Assembly: GCA_900757195.1 (NCBI GenBank)
Contig: CAAEMZ010000034.1
Coordinates: 1-29,891 of the forward strand
DNA length: 29,891 bases
Direction: 5' to 3'
DNA from: Lachnospiraceae bacterium
Lineage (GTDB): Bacteria; Bacillota; Clostridia; Lachnospirales; Lachnospiraceae
A program made the position numbers and the translations under genes. The notes below the pieces were generated by a model, which ran no database searches, had not been told where the DNA came from, and was given only the letters and a program-made list of their open reading frames with translations. Positions 12,677 to 21,578 of the stretch are shown here, one piece after another. Positions within the stretch are counted from its first letter, which is position 1. Every line of letters begins with the position of its first letter.

Positions 12677-14920
12677 ATGAGTATTGATGTCAACTGCACA
12701 GCATGGGAAGGTTTTAGAACAGGCGAATGGCGCCATTTAGTAAACGTACGTAATTTTATTCAGAAAAACTATACACCCTATGAAGGGGATGAGGAATTTC
12801 TGGCGCCGATTTCTGAGCGGACGGAAAAGGTATGGGACAAAGCCAGCGATCTGATTGTCGAGGAACTGAAAAAGGGCATTATCGATGTGGAGACGGAGGT
12901 CGTATCCGGGATTGATAACTTTGCGCCGGGCTATATTGACAAGGCCAATGAAGTCATCGTGGGCCTGCAGACCGATGCGCCGCTGAAACGGATCGTCAAT
13001 CTTTTCGGTGGGATGCGTATGGCGACTTCGGCGCTGGAACAGTACGGTTACAAGCTGAATCCGGAGATTGAACATCATTTCCACCTTTATCGGAAAACCC
13101 ATAATGAAGGCGTTTTTGATGCCTATCCGGAACGCACCCGTCTGGCACGCCATGCCGGCCTTTTGACCGGGCTTCCGGATGCCTACGGCCGGGGACGTAT
13201 CGTCGGTGACTACCGGAGAATACCGCTGTATGGTACAGATTTCCTGATTGAAGAAAAGAAAAAGGATCTGGTGCTGCTGGACGGACCGATGACCGATGAA
13301 CGGATTCGCCTTCGTGAGGAAGTGCAGATGCAGATTCGGGCCCTGAAAGAAATGGCCAGCATGGCGGCAAAATACGGCTGTGATATTTCACGCCCGGCAG
13401 AAAATGCCCGCGAAGCGGTACAGAATCTTTATCTGGCATATCTGGCCGGAATTAAAGAAAATAACGGTGCGGCGATTTCTCTCGGACGGACAGCCACATT
13501 CCTGGATATTTATATTCAGAGGGATCTTGAAAAAGGCGTGCTTGACGAAAAAGGCGCTCAGGAACTGATCGATCAGTTTATTATTAAACTGCGTCTGGCC
13601 CGTCATCTGAGGACACCGGAATACAATGAACTTTTCGGCGGCGACCCGACATGGGTGACCGAAGCGCTGGGCGGCATGGGAATCGACGGAAGAACCCTTG
13701 TAACGAAAAATACCTTCCGCTATCTGCACAGCCTGACAAACCTTGGAACAGCGCCGGAACCGAATATGACGGTGCTCTGGAGCCAGAATCTTCCGGCAGC
13801 ATTTAAGGCTTACTGTTCAAAGATGAGTATCGGAACAGATTCCATCCAGTATGAAAATGACGACCTGATGCGGCCGATGTACGGCGATGATTACTGCATT
13901 TCCTGCTGCGTTTCAGCCATGGCAGTCGGTAAGCAGATGCAGATGTTCGGCGCCCGGGCCAATCTGGCAAAGAGCCTTCTTCTGGCAATTAACGGCGGCA
14001 TCGATGAGAAAAAAGGAACCCATGTTATTCCGGAGATCGTGCGGGATGAAGATGAAGTGCTTGAATATTCCAAGGTGCTGACAAATTACAAAAAAGTTCT
14101 GGCCTATGTGGCAGAGCTCTATGTGGACACCATTAATATCATCCACTTTATGCATGATAAATATGCCTATGAATCCAGCCAGATGGCCCTTCATGATACG
14201 CTGGTGGAACGGATTGCCGCCTTTGGTGTGGCAGGACTTTCCATTGCCGCCGATTCTCTTTCTGCGATTAAATTTGCGAAGGTACGTCCGGTTCGAAATG
14301 AAGAAGGCATTGCGGTAGACTTTGAAGTTGAAGGGGATTTCCCGAAATATGGAAATGACAACGATATGGTCGATGATATTGCGGTGGAAATCGTATCCTA
14401 TTTTTCAGCGGAACTGAAAAAACATCCGCTTTACAGAAATGGTATCCATACCCTTTCCGCACTGACGATTACAAGTAATGTGATGTACGGTAAGAAGACC
14501 GGAGCGACACCGGATGGCCGTAAATCCGGCGAACCTTTTGCACCGGGAGCCAATCCGATGCACGGACGGGACACCAACGGGGCGCTGGCATCCTTAAATT
14601 CCGTGGCAAAAATTCCTTACCGGGCGGTATGCCAGGATGGTGTTTCCAATACATTCTCTATTGTTCCGAATGCCCTCGGAAAAACCGGAGATGAGCGTGT
14701 TGCCAATCTGGTTTCTATTCTGGACGGCTATTTCGTTCAGGGAGCCCATCATCTCAATGTCAATGTCATGAATCGTGAAATCTTAATCGATGCCATGGAG
14801 CATCCGGAGAAATATCCGACACTGACCATCCGCGTTTCCGGTTATGCCGTAAACTTTAACCGTCTGAGCCGTGAACAGCAGATGGAAGTCATTAAGCGGA
14901 CCTTCCATGAAAGTATGTAA
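12677..14920 (+). CDS. pflB: Pyruvate formate-lyase (glycyl radical enzyme)
   Basis: 747 residues, close to the usual 750-760. It cleaves pyruvate with CoA to acetyl-CoA and formate under anaerobic conditions. The N-terminus WEGFRTGEWRHLVNVRNF and NYTPYEGDEEFL are typical of true PFL rather than other glycyl radical enzymes. The catalytic cysteine pair is C410-C411 in CISCCVSAMAVG, and the radical glycine is G722 in RVSGYAV, 25 residues before the end. AAGGAAGGAA precedes the ATG. A strong terminator follows. Product formate links to the folate signal sensed by the riboswitch upstream. Confidence 0.97.
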   Translation: MSIDVNCTAWEGFRTGEWRHLVNVRNFIQKNYTPYEGDEEFLAPISERTEKVWDKASDLIVEELKKGIIDVETEVVSGIDNFAPGYIDKANEVIVGLQTDAPLKRIVNLFGGMRMATSALEQYGYKLNPEIEHHFHLYRKTHNEGVFDAYPERTRLARHAGLLTGLPDAYGRGRIVGDYRRIPLYGTDFLIEEKKKDLVLLDGPMTDERIRLREEVQMQIRALKEMASMAAKYGCDISRPAENAREAVQNLYLAYLAGIKENNGAAISLGRTATFLDIYIQRDLEKGVLDEKGAQELIDQFIIKLRLARHLRTPEYNELFGGDPTWVTEALGGMGIDGRTLVTKNTFRYLHSLTNLGTAPEPNMTVLWSQNLPAAFKAYCSKMSIGTDSIQYENDDLMRPMYGDDYCISCCVSAMAVGKQMQMFGARANLAKSLLLAINGGIDEKKGTHVIPEIVRDEDEVLEYSKVLTNYKKVLAYVAELYVDTINIIHFMHDKYAYESSQMALHDTLVERIAAFGVAGLSIAADSLSAIKFAKVRPVRNEEGIAVDFEVEGDFPKYGNDNDMVDDIAVEIVSYFSAELKKHPLYRNGIHTLSALTITSNVMYGKKTGATPDGRKSGEPFAPGANPMHGRDTNGALASLNSVAKIPYRAVCQDGVSNTFSIVPNALGKTGDERVANLVSILDGYFVQGAHHLNVNVMNREILIDAMEHPEKYPTLTIRVSGYAVNFNRLSREQQMEVIKRTFHESM

Positions 14921-14935
14921 TTATCGTTAAATTTC

Positions 14936-14992
14936 AGCGGAGCTGTTGCAAAAGCAGATGAATAATCTGCCGGAGCAGCAGCTCCGCTTTTT
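14936..14992 (+). terminator. Intrinsic terminator after pflB
   Basis: AGCGGAGCTG (14936-14945) pairs with CAGCTCCGCT (14979-14988), with TTTTT after it. An inner stem GCAGAT/ATCTGC makes a long branched hairpin. Confidence 0.9.
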
Positions 14993-15034
14993 GTATATAT
15001 TTATGATGCAGGGTATATAATTGATATAAAATAC

Positions 15035-15063
15035 TTGACGTACAGAAAACCGTACATTAAAAT
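15035..15063 (+). promoter_or_regulatory. Promoter for the 15199-16496 gene pair
   Basis: TTGACG (15035-15040), a 17-base spacer and TAAAAT (15058-15063). The leader to the first start is about 130 bases of AT-rich DNA in which I see nothing else. Confidence 0.7.
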
Positions 15064-15198
15064 TTATGAAATAATGATTAAGAAAATTAAGATAAGGACC
15101 GGCTTATATACAAAATTTCTGAAAATAATATATGTATATCAGCCTGCCGCTATCATTATGGGGATAAATAAATATTCGATGAAAAGGAAGTGAAAAAA

Positions 15199-15627
15199 TT
15201 GAAGGTTATTGTTTGTTTAGATGACAACAATGGGATGCTTTTTAATCAAAGGCGGCAGAGCCAGGATAAAGATTTAAGGTCAGATATGATAAACCATCTG
15301 CATGGACGAAAACTGTGGATGAATGAATATTCTGCGAAACAGTTTGAAGAAGTTTACCGGCCATTCATTGTAGTCGATGAAAATCCTGCGGCGAATTCCG
15401 GTGAGGAAGATGACTGTTTTGCAGAAAATTTTTCACTGGCTCCATATGAAGAAAAAATATCTGCACTGATAATTTATCGGTGGAACAGAAAATATCCGGC
15501 GGACAGGCATCTCGATATTGACCTCGCAAACTGGCGTCTGGTTCATACCGAAGAATTTCCGGGCAATTCACACGACAAAATCACAAGAGAAGAATACATA
15601 AAAGGAATGACAGGAGAAGAACAATGA
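15199..15627 (+). CDS. Unrecognised cytosolic protein coupled to a nuclease gene
   Basis: 142 residues from TTG 15199. A GTG at 15190 lies inside the ribosome site, whereas GGAAG (15186-15190) is 8 bases before the TTG, which also gives the natural opening MKVIVCLDDNNGMLFNQRRQ. The core has LWMNEYSAKQFEE, FIVVDENP and a late LIIYRWNRKYPAD. No signal peptide, membrane helix or known catalytic motif is visible. I have the impression that this is a family seen in Lachnospiraceae, but I cannot name a function. Its stop overlaps the ATG of the nuclease gene by four bases, so the two are co-translated. Confidence 0.8.
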   Translation: MKVIVCLDDNNGMLFNQRRQSQDKDLRSDMINHLHGRKLWMNEYSAKQFEEVYRPFIVVDENPAANSGEEDDCFAENFSLAPYEEKISALIIYRWNRKYPADRHLDIDLANWRLVHTEEFPGNSHDKITREEYIKGMTGEEQ

Positions 15628-16496
15628 AAAAGATAAAAAAAACAGCGATACTGGTTATGATGCTCGTACTTTGTTTATATACAACGGGATGTGAAGAAGT
15701 CCGGGCTGCCAGCGCCAGCATGGATTTATCGGATATAATGACTTACACCGGGGAACCTTATATTGTCGTTAATGATAATGTCCCTTTCTTTGAAGAAAGC
15801 GATTACACAACAGAGGCCTTTGAGAGTTACAGCCCGCTGGATTCTCTTGGAAGATGCGGCACGGCCTTTGCGAGTATCGGACAGGAATTAATGCCCACAG
15901 AGAAGCGGGGAAGCATTGGACAGGTCAGGCCTTCCGGATGGCAGACGGCCAAATATGATTTTGTGGACGGTAAGTATTTATATAATCGCTGTCATTTGAT
16001 CGGATTTCAGTTGACGGCGGAGAATGCCAATGAAAAGAATCTGATTACCGGAACCCGGTATATGAATGTGGACGGTATGCTGCCCTTTGAGAATATGGTA
16101 GCGGATTACATAAAAGAAACAAACAATCATGTCCTGTACCGGGTAACGCCTGTATTTGAAGGCAATAACCTGGTGGCTTCCGGCGTTTTGATGGAAGCCG
16201 CCTCGGTTGAAGATGATGGTGAAGGCATTTTATTTAATGTATACTGCTATAACGTGCAGCCCGGAGTGGTCATCGACTATGCGACAGGAAGCAGCCGGCT
16301 GGATGATGGGACGAACAGTGATAAGGATGCATCGGAAGAAGAAACCTATATTTTAAATACAAATAATAAAAAATTTCATAAGCCGGACTGCGCGAGTGTG
16401 GATCAGATGAATGCGGACAATAAGGCGGAATACAGCGGCAGCAGGGAGGATTTGATCGCACAGGGATATTCGCCGTGCGGAAGCTGTAAACCGTGA
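15624..16496 (+). CDS. Secreted DNA/RNA non-specific endonuclease with C-terminal cysteine domain
   Basis: 290 residues. The N-terminal signal helix ILVMMLVLCLY is followed by TTGC with C23, a possible lipoprotein cut site. The nuclease core has YNRCHLIGFQL with catalytic H124 and NEKNLITGTRYMN with N139, the histidine and metal-binding asparagine of the NUC/EndA (beta-beta-alpha metal) fold, in the version typical of Firmicutes DNA-entry nucleases. After a short acidic linker, residues 241-290 form a small domain with FHKPDC, then CGSC near the end, resembling Ada-type metal-binding modules appended to secreted nucleases. It is translationally coupled to the gene before it. Likely roles are DNA uptake or breakdown of external DNA. 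Confidence 0.87.
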   Translation: MKKIKKTAILVMMLVLCLYTTGCEEVRAASASMDLSDIMTYTGEPYIVVNDNVPFFEESDYTTEAFESYSPLDSLGRCGTAFASIGQELMPTEKRGSIGQVRPSGWQTAKYDFVDGKYLYNRCHLIGFQLTAENANEKNLITGTRYMNVDGMLPFENMVADYIKETNNHVLYRVTPVFEGNNLVASGVLMEAASVEDDGEGILFNVYCYNVQPGVVIDYATGSSRLDDGTNSDKDASEEETYILNTNNKKFHKPDCASVDQMNADNKAEYSGSREDLIAQGYSPCGSCKP

Positions 16497-16549
16497 GGCG
16501 GGAAATCTTACATTATTGTAAGGGAGCCATTTCTTTTGTAACGTAAACC

Positions 16550-16572
16550 GATGGAACCCTTCCGTCTTTTTC
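16550..16572 (+). terminator. Short terminator after the nuclease gene
   Basis: GATGGAA (16550-16556) pairs with TTCCGTC (16560-16566) with one T-G pair and a 3-base loop, followed by TTTTTC. Confidence 0.55.
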
Positions 16573-16580
16573 TTTATACT
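16552..16580 (+). promoter_or_regulatory. Possible promoter for the glycosyltransferase gene
   Basis: TATACT (16575-16580) is a good -10, with TGGAAC (16552-16557) 17 bases before as a poor -35. It overlaps the terminator just described. Confidence 0.3.
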
Positions 16581-16608
16581 GGGTATATAAAGAAAAGGAG
16601 GGCATGAT

Positions 16609-17391
16609 ATGAATCATTTTACGAAAGTTGTAAAAACAGTGCTGGGGATTTTTCTGGGGACGATGATTTTGTGTATGGGTGTTCTGACGCTCAAGGGGTA
16701 CAAGGAATACAGAGATGCCCTTGCTGAAAAACCGTTAGAACAGTCGCTGGAGGAAGTTTTTCAGAAAGAAGATTTTATTTCTTTATCAGAAATATCACCG
16801 ATTTATAAGGATGCGCTGATCGCGGTGGAGGACCATCGGTTTTATAACCATCCCGGCGTTGATGTGATCGCCATCGGAAGGGCGGTTGTCAATGATCTCC
16901 GGGCGGGGGCTCTGGTTGAAGGCGGGAGTACGATCACCCAGCAGCTTGCAAAAAATATTTATTTCAGCCAGGAGAAAAGCTTCAGCCGGAAAATTGCCGA
17001 GGTATTTATGGCCATGAAAATAGAATCGGAGTACAGCAAAGAGGAAATTCTGGATCTGTATGTGAACAGCATCTATTACGGGGATGGCTATTATACGCTG
17101 AAATCGGCCTGTGAAGGCTATTTTGGCAAAGAACCGGAAGCGATGAATGACTATGAATGTACATTGCTTGTGGGCGTACCCAATGCCCCTTCTGTTTATG
17201 CACCGACGGCCAGTATGGAACTGGCAGAGAAGCGTCAGAATCAGGTGCTTGAAGCCATGCTGCGGCAGGGAATGATTGATGAAGAGGATAAACAAATGAT
17301 ATTAGCACAGGAAGCCGCTGGTGACAGCGGCTTCTTTATTGTTTTTAGATTCTCAGTTTTGTTCCCTTCGTATCTCTGTGTCCGAGCTTGA
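16609..17391 (+). CDS. mtgA: Monofunctional peptidoglycan glycosyltransferase (GT51)
   Basis: The frame gives 260 residues. An N-terminal membrane helix (about 10-29) is followed by the GT51 domain: AVEDHRFYNHPGVD with catalytic E74, EGGSTITQQLAKN (104-116), KIAEVFMAMKIE with E131, and LYVNSIYYGDGYYT. No transpeptidase domain follows, so it only polymerises lipid II into glycan strands. AAAGGAGGGC precedes the ATG. Odd point: the last 24 residues are encoded by a terminator hairpin and by DNA antisense to the end of parC, overlapping it by 47 bases. A stop may have been lost by frameshift, since TGA lies in another frame in the hairpin loop. The catalytic domain itself is intact. Confidence 0.88.
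   Translation: MNHFTKVVKTVLGIFLGTMILCMGVLTLKGYKEYRDALAEKPLEQSLEEVFQKEDFISLSEISPIYKDALIAVEDHRFYNHPGVDVIAIGRAVVNDLRAGALVEGGSTITQQLAKNIYFSQEKSFSRKIAEVFMAMKIESEYSKEEILDLYVNSIYYGDGYYTLKSACEGYFGKEPEAMNDYECTLLVGVPNAPSVYAPTASMELAEKRQNQVLEAMLRQGMIDEEDKQMILAQEAAGDSGFFIVFRFSVLFPSYLCVRA
17311..17345 (+). terminator. Terminator hairpin inside the end of the mtgA frame
   Basis: GAAGCCGCTG (17311-17320) and CAGCGGCTTC (17325-17334) form a perfect 10-bp stem with a 4-base loop; TTTATTGTTTTT follows. It lies between the convergent mtgA and parC genes. Confidence 0.8.
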
Positions 17392-19597
17392 GTTTATTCA
17401 GGGCGATTTCTTTATCGTTGTAAGTAATGATGATTTCATTATTTTTATCGAGCAGATAGACTTCTTCGACAGTATCATCTGCGGTGAGCCGGATACCCCG
17501 GACGCCGATGGCCGCTTTTTTCTTTTCAGGGACTTCGCTGATATCGAACCGCAGGAAGATGCCCCTGCGGGTGCGCAGAGCGATATGGGTGGCTTCACCG
17601 AGGGGTAAAACAGCGGTGACCTTATCCTCCGGTCCGAGTTTTGTAGCGGCGATGGTCCGTTTGGAAACATTGAACTCGCTGCCGTCGACCTGCTTGAACA
17701 TGGCCTGGCTGGTAGCAAATACCAGATGGGTGTTAATGACATCGGACAGACTGGCAACATAGATCATGGATTCTTCGCTGCTGTTGTAATTGCCGAAGTT
17801 GTCGATCGGAATGGCCTTGTCCCGGAATTTACCGAAAGGAAGATCGGCAATTTTAATCAGGTGCATTCGCCCGGAATCGGTGAAAATACACAGTTTATCT
17901 GTGTTCATGCACTGGATAACATATTTACTTTCAGAAATGGCGGCATCCCGGTTGCGTTCAAAAGTAGGGACGTCAACTGTCCGGCAGTAACCGAAGCGGT
18001 CCATAAGCAGGACGATTTCGATTTCTTCCATTTTCTTTTCTTCAAAAACAGCTTCTGCAGCGTTGACAATCTGAGTTTTTCTCGGATGTTCATAATTCTT
18101 TTTAAGATTCTTAAGCTCTCCGACAATCACCTTTGACATGCTCGAATGATTATCAAGGATATCCTCATATTTGGCGATGTTTTTTAACGTTTCACTATGT
18201 TCTTTTTGAAGCGCATCGATTTCAAGACCGATCAGTTTATAAAGGCGCATTTCCAGAATTGCCGTAGCCTGTTTTTCTGTGAAATGAAGCTTTGAAGCGG
18301 CTTTTTCGGAAGTTTTTGTTTTAAATTTGATGCCTTCGGTGATTCCCTCTACCAGGCAGGCTTTGGCCTGTTTGATGTTTTTGGAGCCCCTGAGGATTTC
18401 GATAATCAGGTCGATGACATCACAGGCTTTGATAAGGCCTTCCTGAATTTCCCGTTTTTCCCGCTCTTTGACTAAAAGGTGCCGGTATTTACGGGTATTG
18501 ATATCGTATTGAAAATCAAGGAAGCTTTCAATAATGGATTTTAAGCCAAGGGTTTCCGGACGCCCATTGGAGACCGCCAGCATATTGACGCCGAAAGTGT
18601 CTTCCAGACGGGTTTTTTTATAGAGCATATTTTTCAGATTTTCCACATCAGCGCCCCGGCGCAGTTCCAGAACGATGCGAATCCCTTCTTTCGAGGACTG
18701 GTTGGAAATATCCACAATATCCGTTGTTTTCCGGCTTTCCACAAGCGCATAAACGTCGTTTAAAAATTTGCCGATGCCGGCGCCGATCATCGTGTAAGGA
18801 ATTTCGGTGATGACGAGCTGTTCGCGGCCCCCTTTGATTTTTTCAACGTCCACTTTACCCCGGAGTTTGATTTTACCCTGTCCGGTTTCATAGATAGAAA
18901 GCAATTCGCTTTTATTTGTTACAATCCCTCCGGTTGGAAAATCCGGTCCGGGAAGGATAGTGAGCAGTTCTTCGGTAGAAATATCGTTATTCTTTATATA
19001 GGCGAGAACGGCGTCAATGACTTCGCCTGTATTGTGGGGCGGAATACTGGTCGCCATACCGACAGCAATCCCTTCCGCACCATTAATCAGCAGGTTCGGA
19101 ATTTTGGCCGGGAGCACTTCCGGCTCTTTTTCCGTTTCATCAAAGTTGGGCTGGAAATCCACAACATTTTTATCAAGATCCGTTAAGAAGGCCTCCTGGG
19201 TCAGTTTTTGCAGCCGGGCTTCGGTATAACGCATGGCAGCGGCGCCGTCGCCTTCGATGGAACCGAAGTTACCGTGGCCGTCAACCAGCGGTTCTCCTTT
19301 TTTAAAGTCCTGGCTCATAACGACGAGGGCATCGTAGATGGAACTGTCGCCATGAGGATGGTATTTACCCATCGTATCACCGACGATACGGGCGGATTTC
19401 CGATAAGGTTTATCGTAACGTATACCGAGTTCGTACATGTCATAAAGGGTCCGGCGCTGAACCGGTTTCAGACCGTCCCGAACATCGGGAAGGGCCCGGG
19501 CGATAATGACGCTCATGGCATAGTCGATATAGGATTTCTGCATGATTTCCGAATATTCGGTGCGTATAATCTGTTCTTCAAAATGTTTCTTTTCCAT
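17345..19597 (-). CDS. parC: Type IIA topoisomerase subunit A, ParC-like
   Basis: 750 residues. The DNA-cleavage subunit has DGLKPVQRRTLYDM (41-54), the quinolone-region motif KYHPHGDSSIYDAL (78-91) with S85, S86 and D89, and catalytic Y124 in AAMRYTEARL. The C-terminal beta-pinwheel has RTRRGIFLRF and GVRGIRL but no QRRGGKG-like GyrA box, which favours topoisomerase IV (decatenation) over gyrase. AGGAGGTGA before its ATG overlaps the parE stop, so the pair is coupled. Position in a parE-parC operon away from recF/dnaA also fits topoisomerase IV; naming as gyrA is the alternative. Confidence 0.85.
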   Translation of the reverse strand: MEKKHFEEQIIRTEYSEIMQKSYIDYAMSVIIARALPDVRDGLKPVQRRTLYDMYELGIRYDKPYRKSARIVGDTMGKYHPHGDSSIYDALVVMSQDFKKGEPLVDGHGNFGSIEGDGAAAMRYTEARLQKLTQEAFLTDLDKNVVDFQPNFDETEKEPEVLPAKIPNLLINGAEGIAVGMATSIPPHNTGEVIDAVLAYIKNNDISTEELLTILPGPDFPTGGIVTNKSELLSIYETGQGKIKLRGKVDVEKIKGGREQLVITEIPYTMIGAGIGKFLNDVYALVESRKTTDIVDISNQSSKEGIRIVLELRRGADVENLKNMLYKKTRLEDTFGVNMLAVSNGRPETLGLKSIIESFLDFQYDINTRKYRHLLVKEREKREIQEGLIKACDVIDLIIEILRGSKNIKQAKACLVEGITEGIKFKTKTSEKAASKLHFTEKQATAILEMRLYKLIGLEIDALQKEHSETLKNIAKYEDILDNHSSMSKVIVGELKNLKKNYEHPRKTQIVNAAEAVFEEKKMEEIEIVLLMDRFGYCRTVDVPTFERNRDAAISESKYVIQCMNTDKLCIFTDSGRMHLIKIADLPFGKFRDKAIPIDNFGNYNSSEESMIYVASLSDVINTHLVFATSQAMFKQVDGSEFNVSKRTIAATKLGPEDKVTAVLPLGEATHIALRTRRGIFLRFDISEVPEKKKAAIGVRGIRLTADDTVEEVYLLDKNNEIIITYNDKEIALNKLKLGHRDTKGTKLRI

Positions 19598-19610
19598 GAG
19601 AGGTCACCTC

Positions 19611-21533
19611 CTAAATATCCAGTTCGGCATCATGGGCATGCCGGTAAATAAATGATTTTCTCGGCGGAACGTCGGTTCCCATTAAAAGCTCCGTAATGTC
19701 CGAAGCCATCCGGGCGTCTTCAATTTCCACCTGTTTTAAAATCCGGGTTTCCGGATTCAGGGTCGTTTCCCAGAGCTGGGAGGCGTCCATTTCACCGAGG
19801 CCCTTGTACCGCTGGAGCGTGAAGCTGCCTTTATGGGTTTTACGGTATTTTTCCAGAGCCTTGTCGTCATAGAGATATTCCTCATGGCCCCGGGCCGGCA
19901 TGGCTTTATAGAGGGGCGGCATGGCGAGATAGACGTGACCCTCAAAAATCAATTCCGGCATAAAACGGTAGAAAAGAGTCAGCAGCAGGGTGGAGATATG
20001 GGCGCCGTCCACATCCGCATCGGCCATAATAATGATTTTATTATAGCGGAGTCTGCGGATATCAAAGTCATTGCCGTAGCCTTCGGAAAATCCGCAGCCA
20101 AAGGCGTTAATCATGGTTTTAATTTCCGCATTGGCAAGAATCTTATCAATGCTCGCTTTTTCGACGTTCAGAATCTTTCCGCGGATTGGAAGAATGGCCT
20201 GAAAATGACGGTTTCGGGCGGTTTTTGCCGAACCTCCGGCGGAATCTCCTTCGACAATGAAAATTTCACAGATGGAAGCGTCCCGGCTTTCACAGTTGGC
20301 AAGTTTTCCGTTGGAATCAAAGGAAAATTTTGGCTTGGACAGGAGATTGGTCTTTGCCTTTTCTTCGCTCTTACGGATTTTTGCCGCTTTTTCCGCACAG
20401 GAGAGGACATTTTTTAAAGCATCCAGATTTTTATCAAAATACCGGGGCAGTTCATCTCCGGTGATTTTACCTGTGGCTTTGGCCGCATCCTGATTATCCA
20501 GTTTCGTCTTGGTCTGGCCTTCAAACCGGGGGTCCGGATGTTTGATCGAGATAATGGCGGTCATGCCGTTACGGATATCCGCACCGGTGAAATTGCTGTC
20601 TTTTTCTTTCAGAATATTTAATTCCCGGGCATAGCCGTTCATAATCGTCGTAAAGGCGGTTTTAAAGCCTGTAATGTGGGTACCGCCTTCGGCGTTGTAG
20701 ATGTTGTTGCAGAAGCCGAGGACATTTTCATGAAATTCGTTAATATACTGGAAGGCGGCCTCGACCTGAATGCCTTCGGCCTCACCCTTGAAATAAATAA
20801 CATCGCAGACACAGTCTTTGTTTTTATTCAGATCTTTAATAAAGCCGATAATGCCGTCGGGCTCATGAAATTCCAGATGTTCCGGTGTTTTGTCCCGGCA
20901 GTCGTCATAAATAATCGTCAGTTCCGGGTTCAGATAAGCGGTTTCGTGGAGGCGGCTGATAATTTCATCCTCTTTAAACTCTGTTTTTTCAAAAATTTCA
21001 CTGTCCGGAAGAAATGAAATCTTTGTTCCGGTTTTCCGTGTTTTTCCGAGAACCGGGAGCAGGCCGTTTTCAAGTTCAACCGTCGGAATTCCGCGTTCAA
21101 AGGCGTCGTGATGAATAAAACCTTCTCTGGAAATTTCCACATCCATCCAGGCGGATAAGGCATTGACAACGGAGGATCCGACGCCGTGGAGACCGCCGCT
21201 GGTTTTGTAGGCGGAATCGTCGAATTTACCTCCGGCGTGGAGGGTTGTAAATACAAGTCGTTCGGCAGGCACGCCTTTTTCGTGCATACCGACAGGGACG
21301 CCGCGGCCGTTATCCTGTATGGTGGCCGAGCCGTCTTTGTTCAGAGTGACGCATATTTTATCACAGAATCCGGCCAGATGTTCATCGACCGCATTGTCAA
21401 CAATTTCGTAAATTAGATGGTTCAGACCTTTTCGGGAAACACTTCCGATGTACATTCCCGGACGTTTCCGGACAGCTTCCAGGCCTTCCAGAACGGAAAT
21501 ACTGTCCGCATCATAATGATTTGTTGGTGCCAT
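19611..21533 (-). CDS. parE: Type IIA topoisomerase subunit B, ParE-like
   Basis: 640 residues. The GHKL ATPase part shows VRKRPGMYIGS, EIVDNAVDEHLAG and DNGRGVPVGMHEK, then TLHAGGKFDDSAYKTSGGLHGVG. The TOPRIM part has EGDSAGGSAK starting at E428 and MADADVDGAHI at about 503 with metal-binding aspartates. RYKGLGEMDA follows near the end. Together with parC it forms the A2B2 enzyme. Gyrase B is the alternative name; the missing GyrA box in its partner favours ParE. It lies 45 bases after the AEC transporter gene in the same direction. Confidence 0.88.
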   Translation of the reverse strand: MAPTNHYDADSISVLEGLEAVRKRPGMYIGSVSRKGLNHLIYEIVDNAVDEHLAGFCDKICVTLNKDGSATIQDNGRGVPVGMHEKGVPAERLVFTTLHAGGKFDDSAYKTSGGLHGVGSSVVNALSAWMDVEISREGFIHHDAFERGIPTVELENGLLPVLGKTRKTGTKISFLPDSEIFEKTEFKEDEIISRLHETAYLNPELTIIYDDCRDKTPEHLEFHEPDGIIGFIKDLNKNKDCVCDVIYFKGEAEGIQVEAAFQYINEFHENVLGFCNNIYNAEGGTHITGFKTAFTTIMNGYARELNILKEKDSNFTGADIRNGMTAIISIKHPDPRFEGQTKTKLDNQDAAKATGKITGDELPRYFDKNLDALKNVLSCAEKAAKIRKSEEKAKTNLLSKPKFSFDSNGKLANCESRDASICEIFIVEGDSAGGSAKTARNRHFQAILPIRGKILNVEKASIDKILANAEIKTMINAFGCGFSEGYGNDFDIRRLRYNKIIIMADADVDGAHISTLLLTLFYRFMPELIFEGHVYLAMPPLYKAMPARGHEEYLYDDKALEKYRKTHKGSFTLQRYKGLGEMDASQLWETTLNPETRILKQVEIEDARMASDITELLMGTDVPPRKSFIYRHAHDAELDI

Positions 21534-21578
21534 AGGTATTCAAAATCCTTTCTGTATTCGTATTCAACCGGGTGAAAA

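Noticed and set aside
17726..21416. Several 70-190 codon plus-strand frames over parC and parE
   Set aside because: All are antisense to well-conserved topoisomerase sequence and lack ribosome sites.
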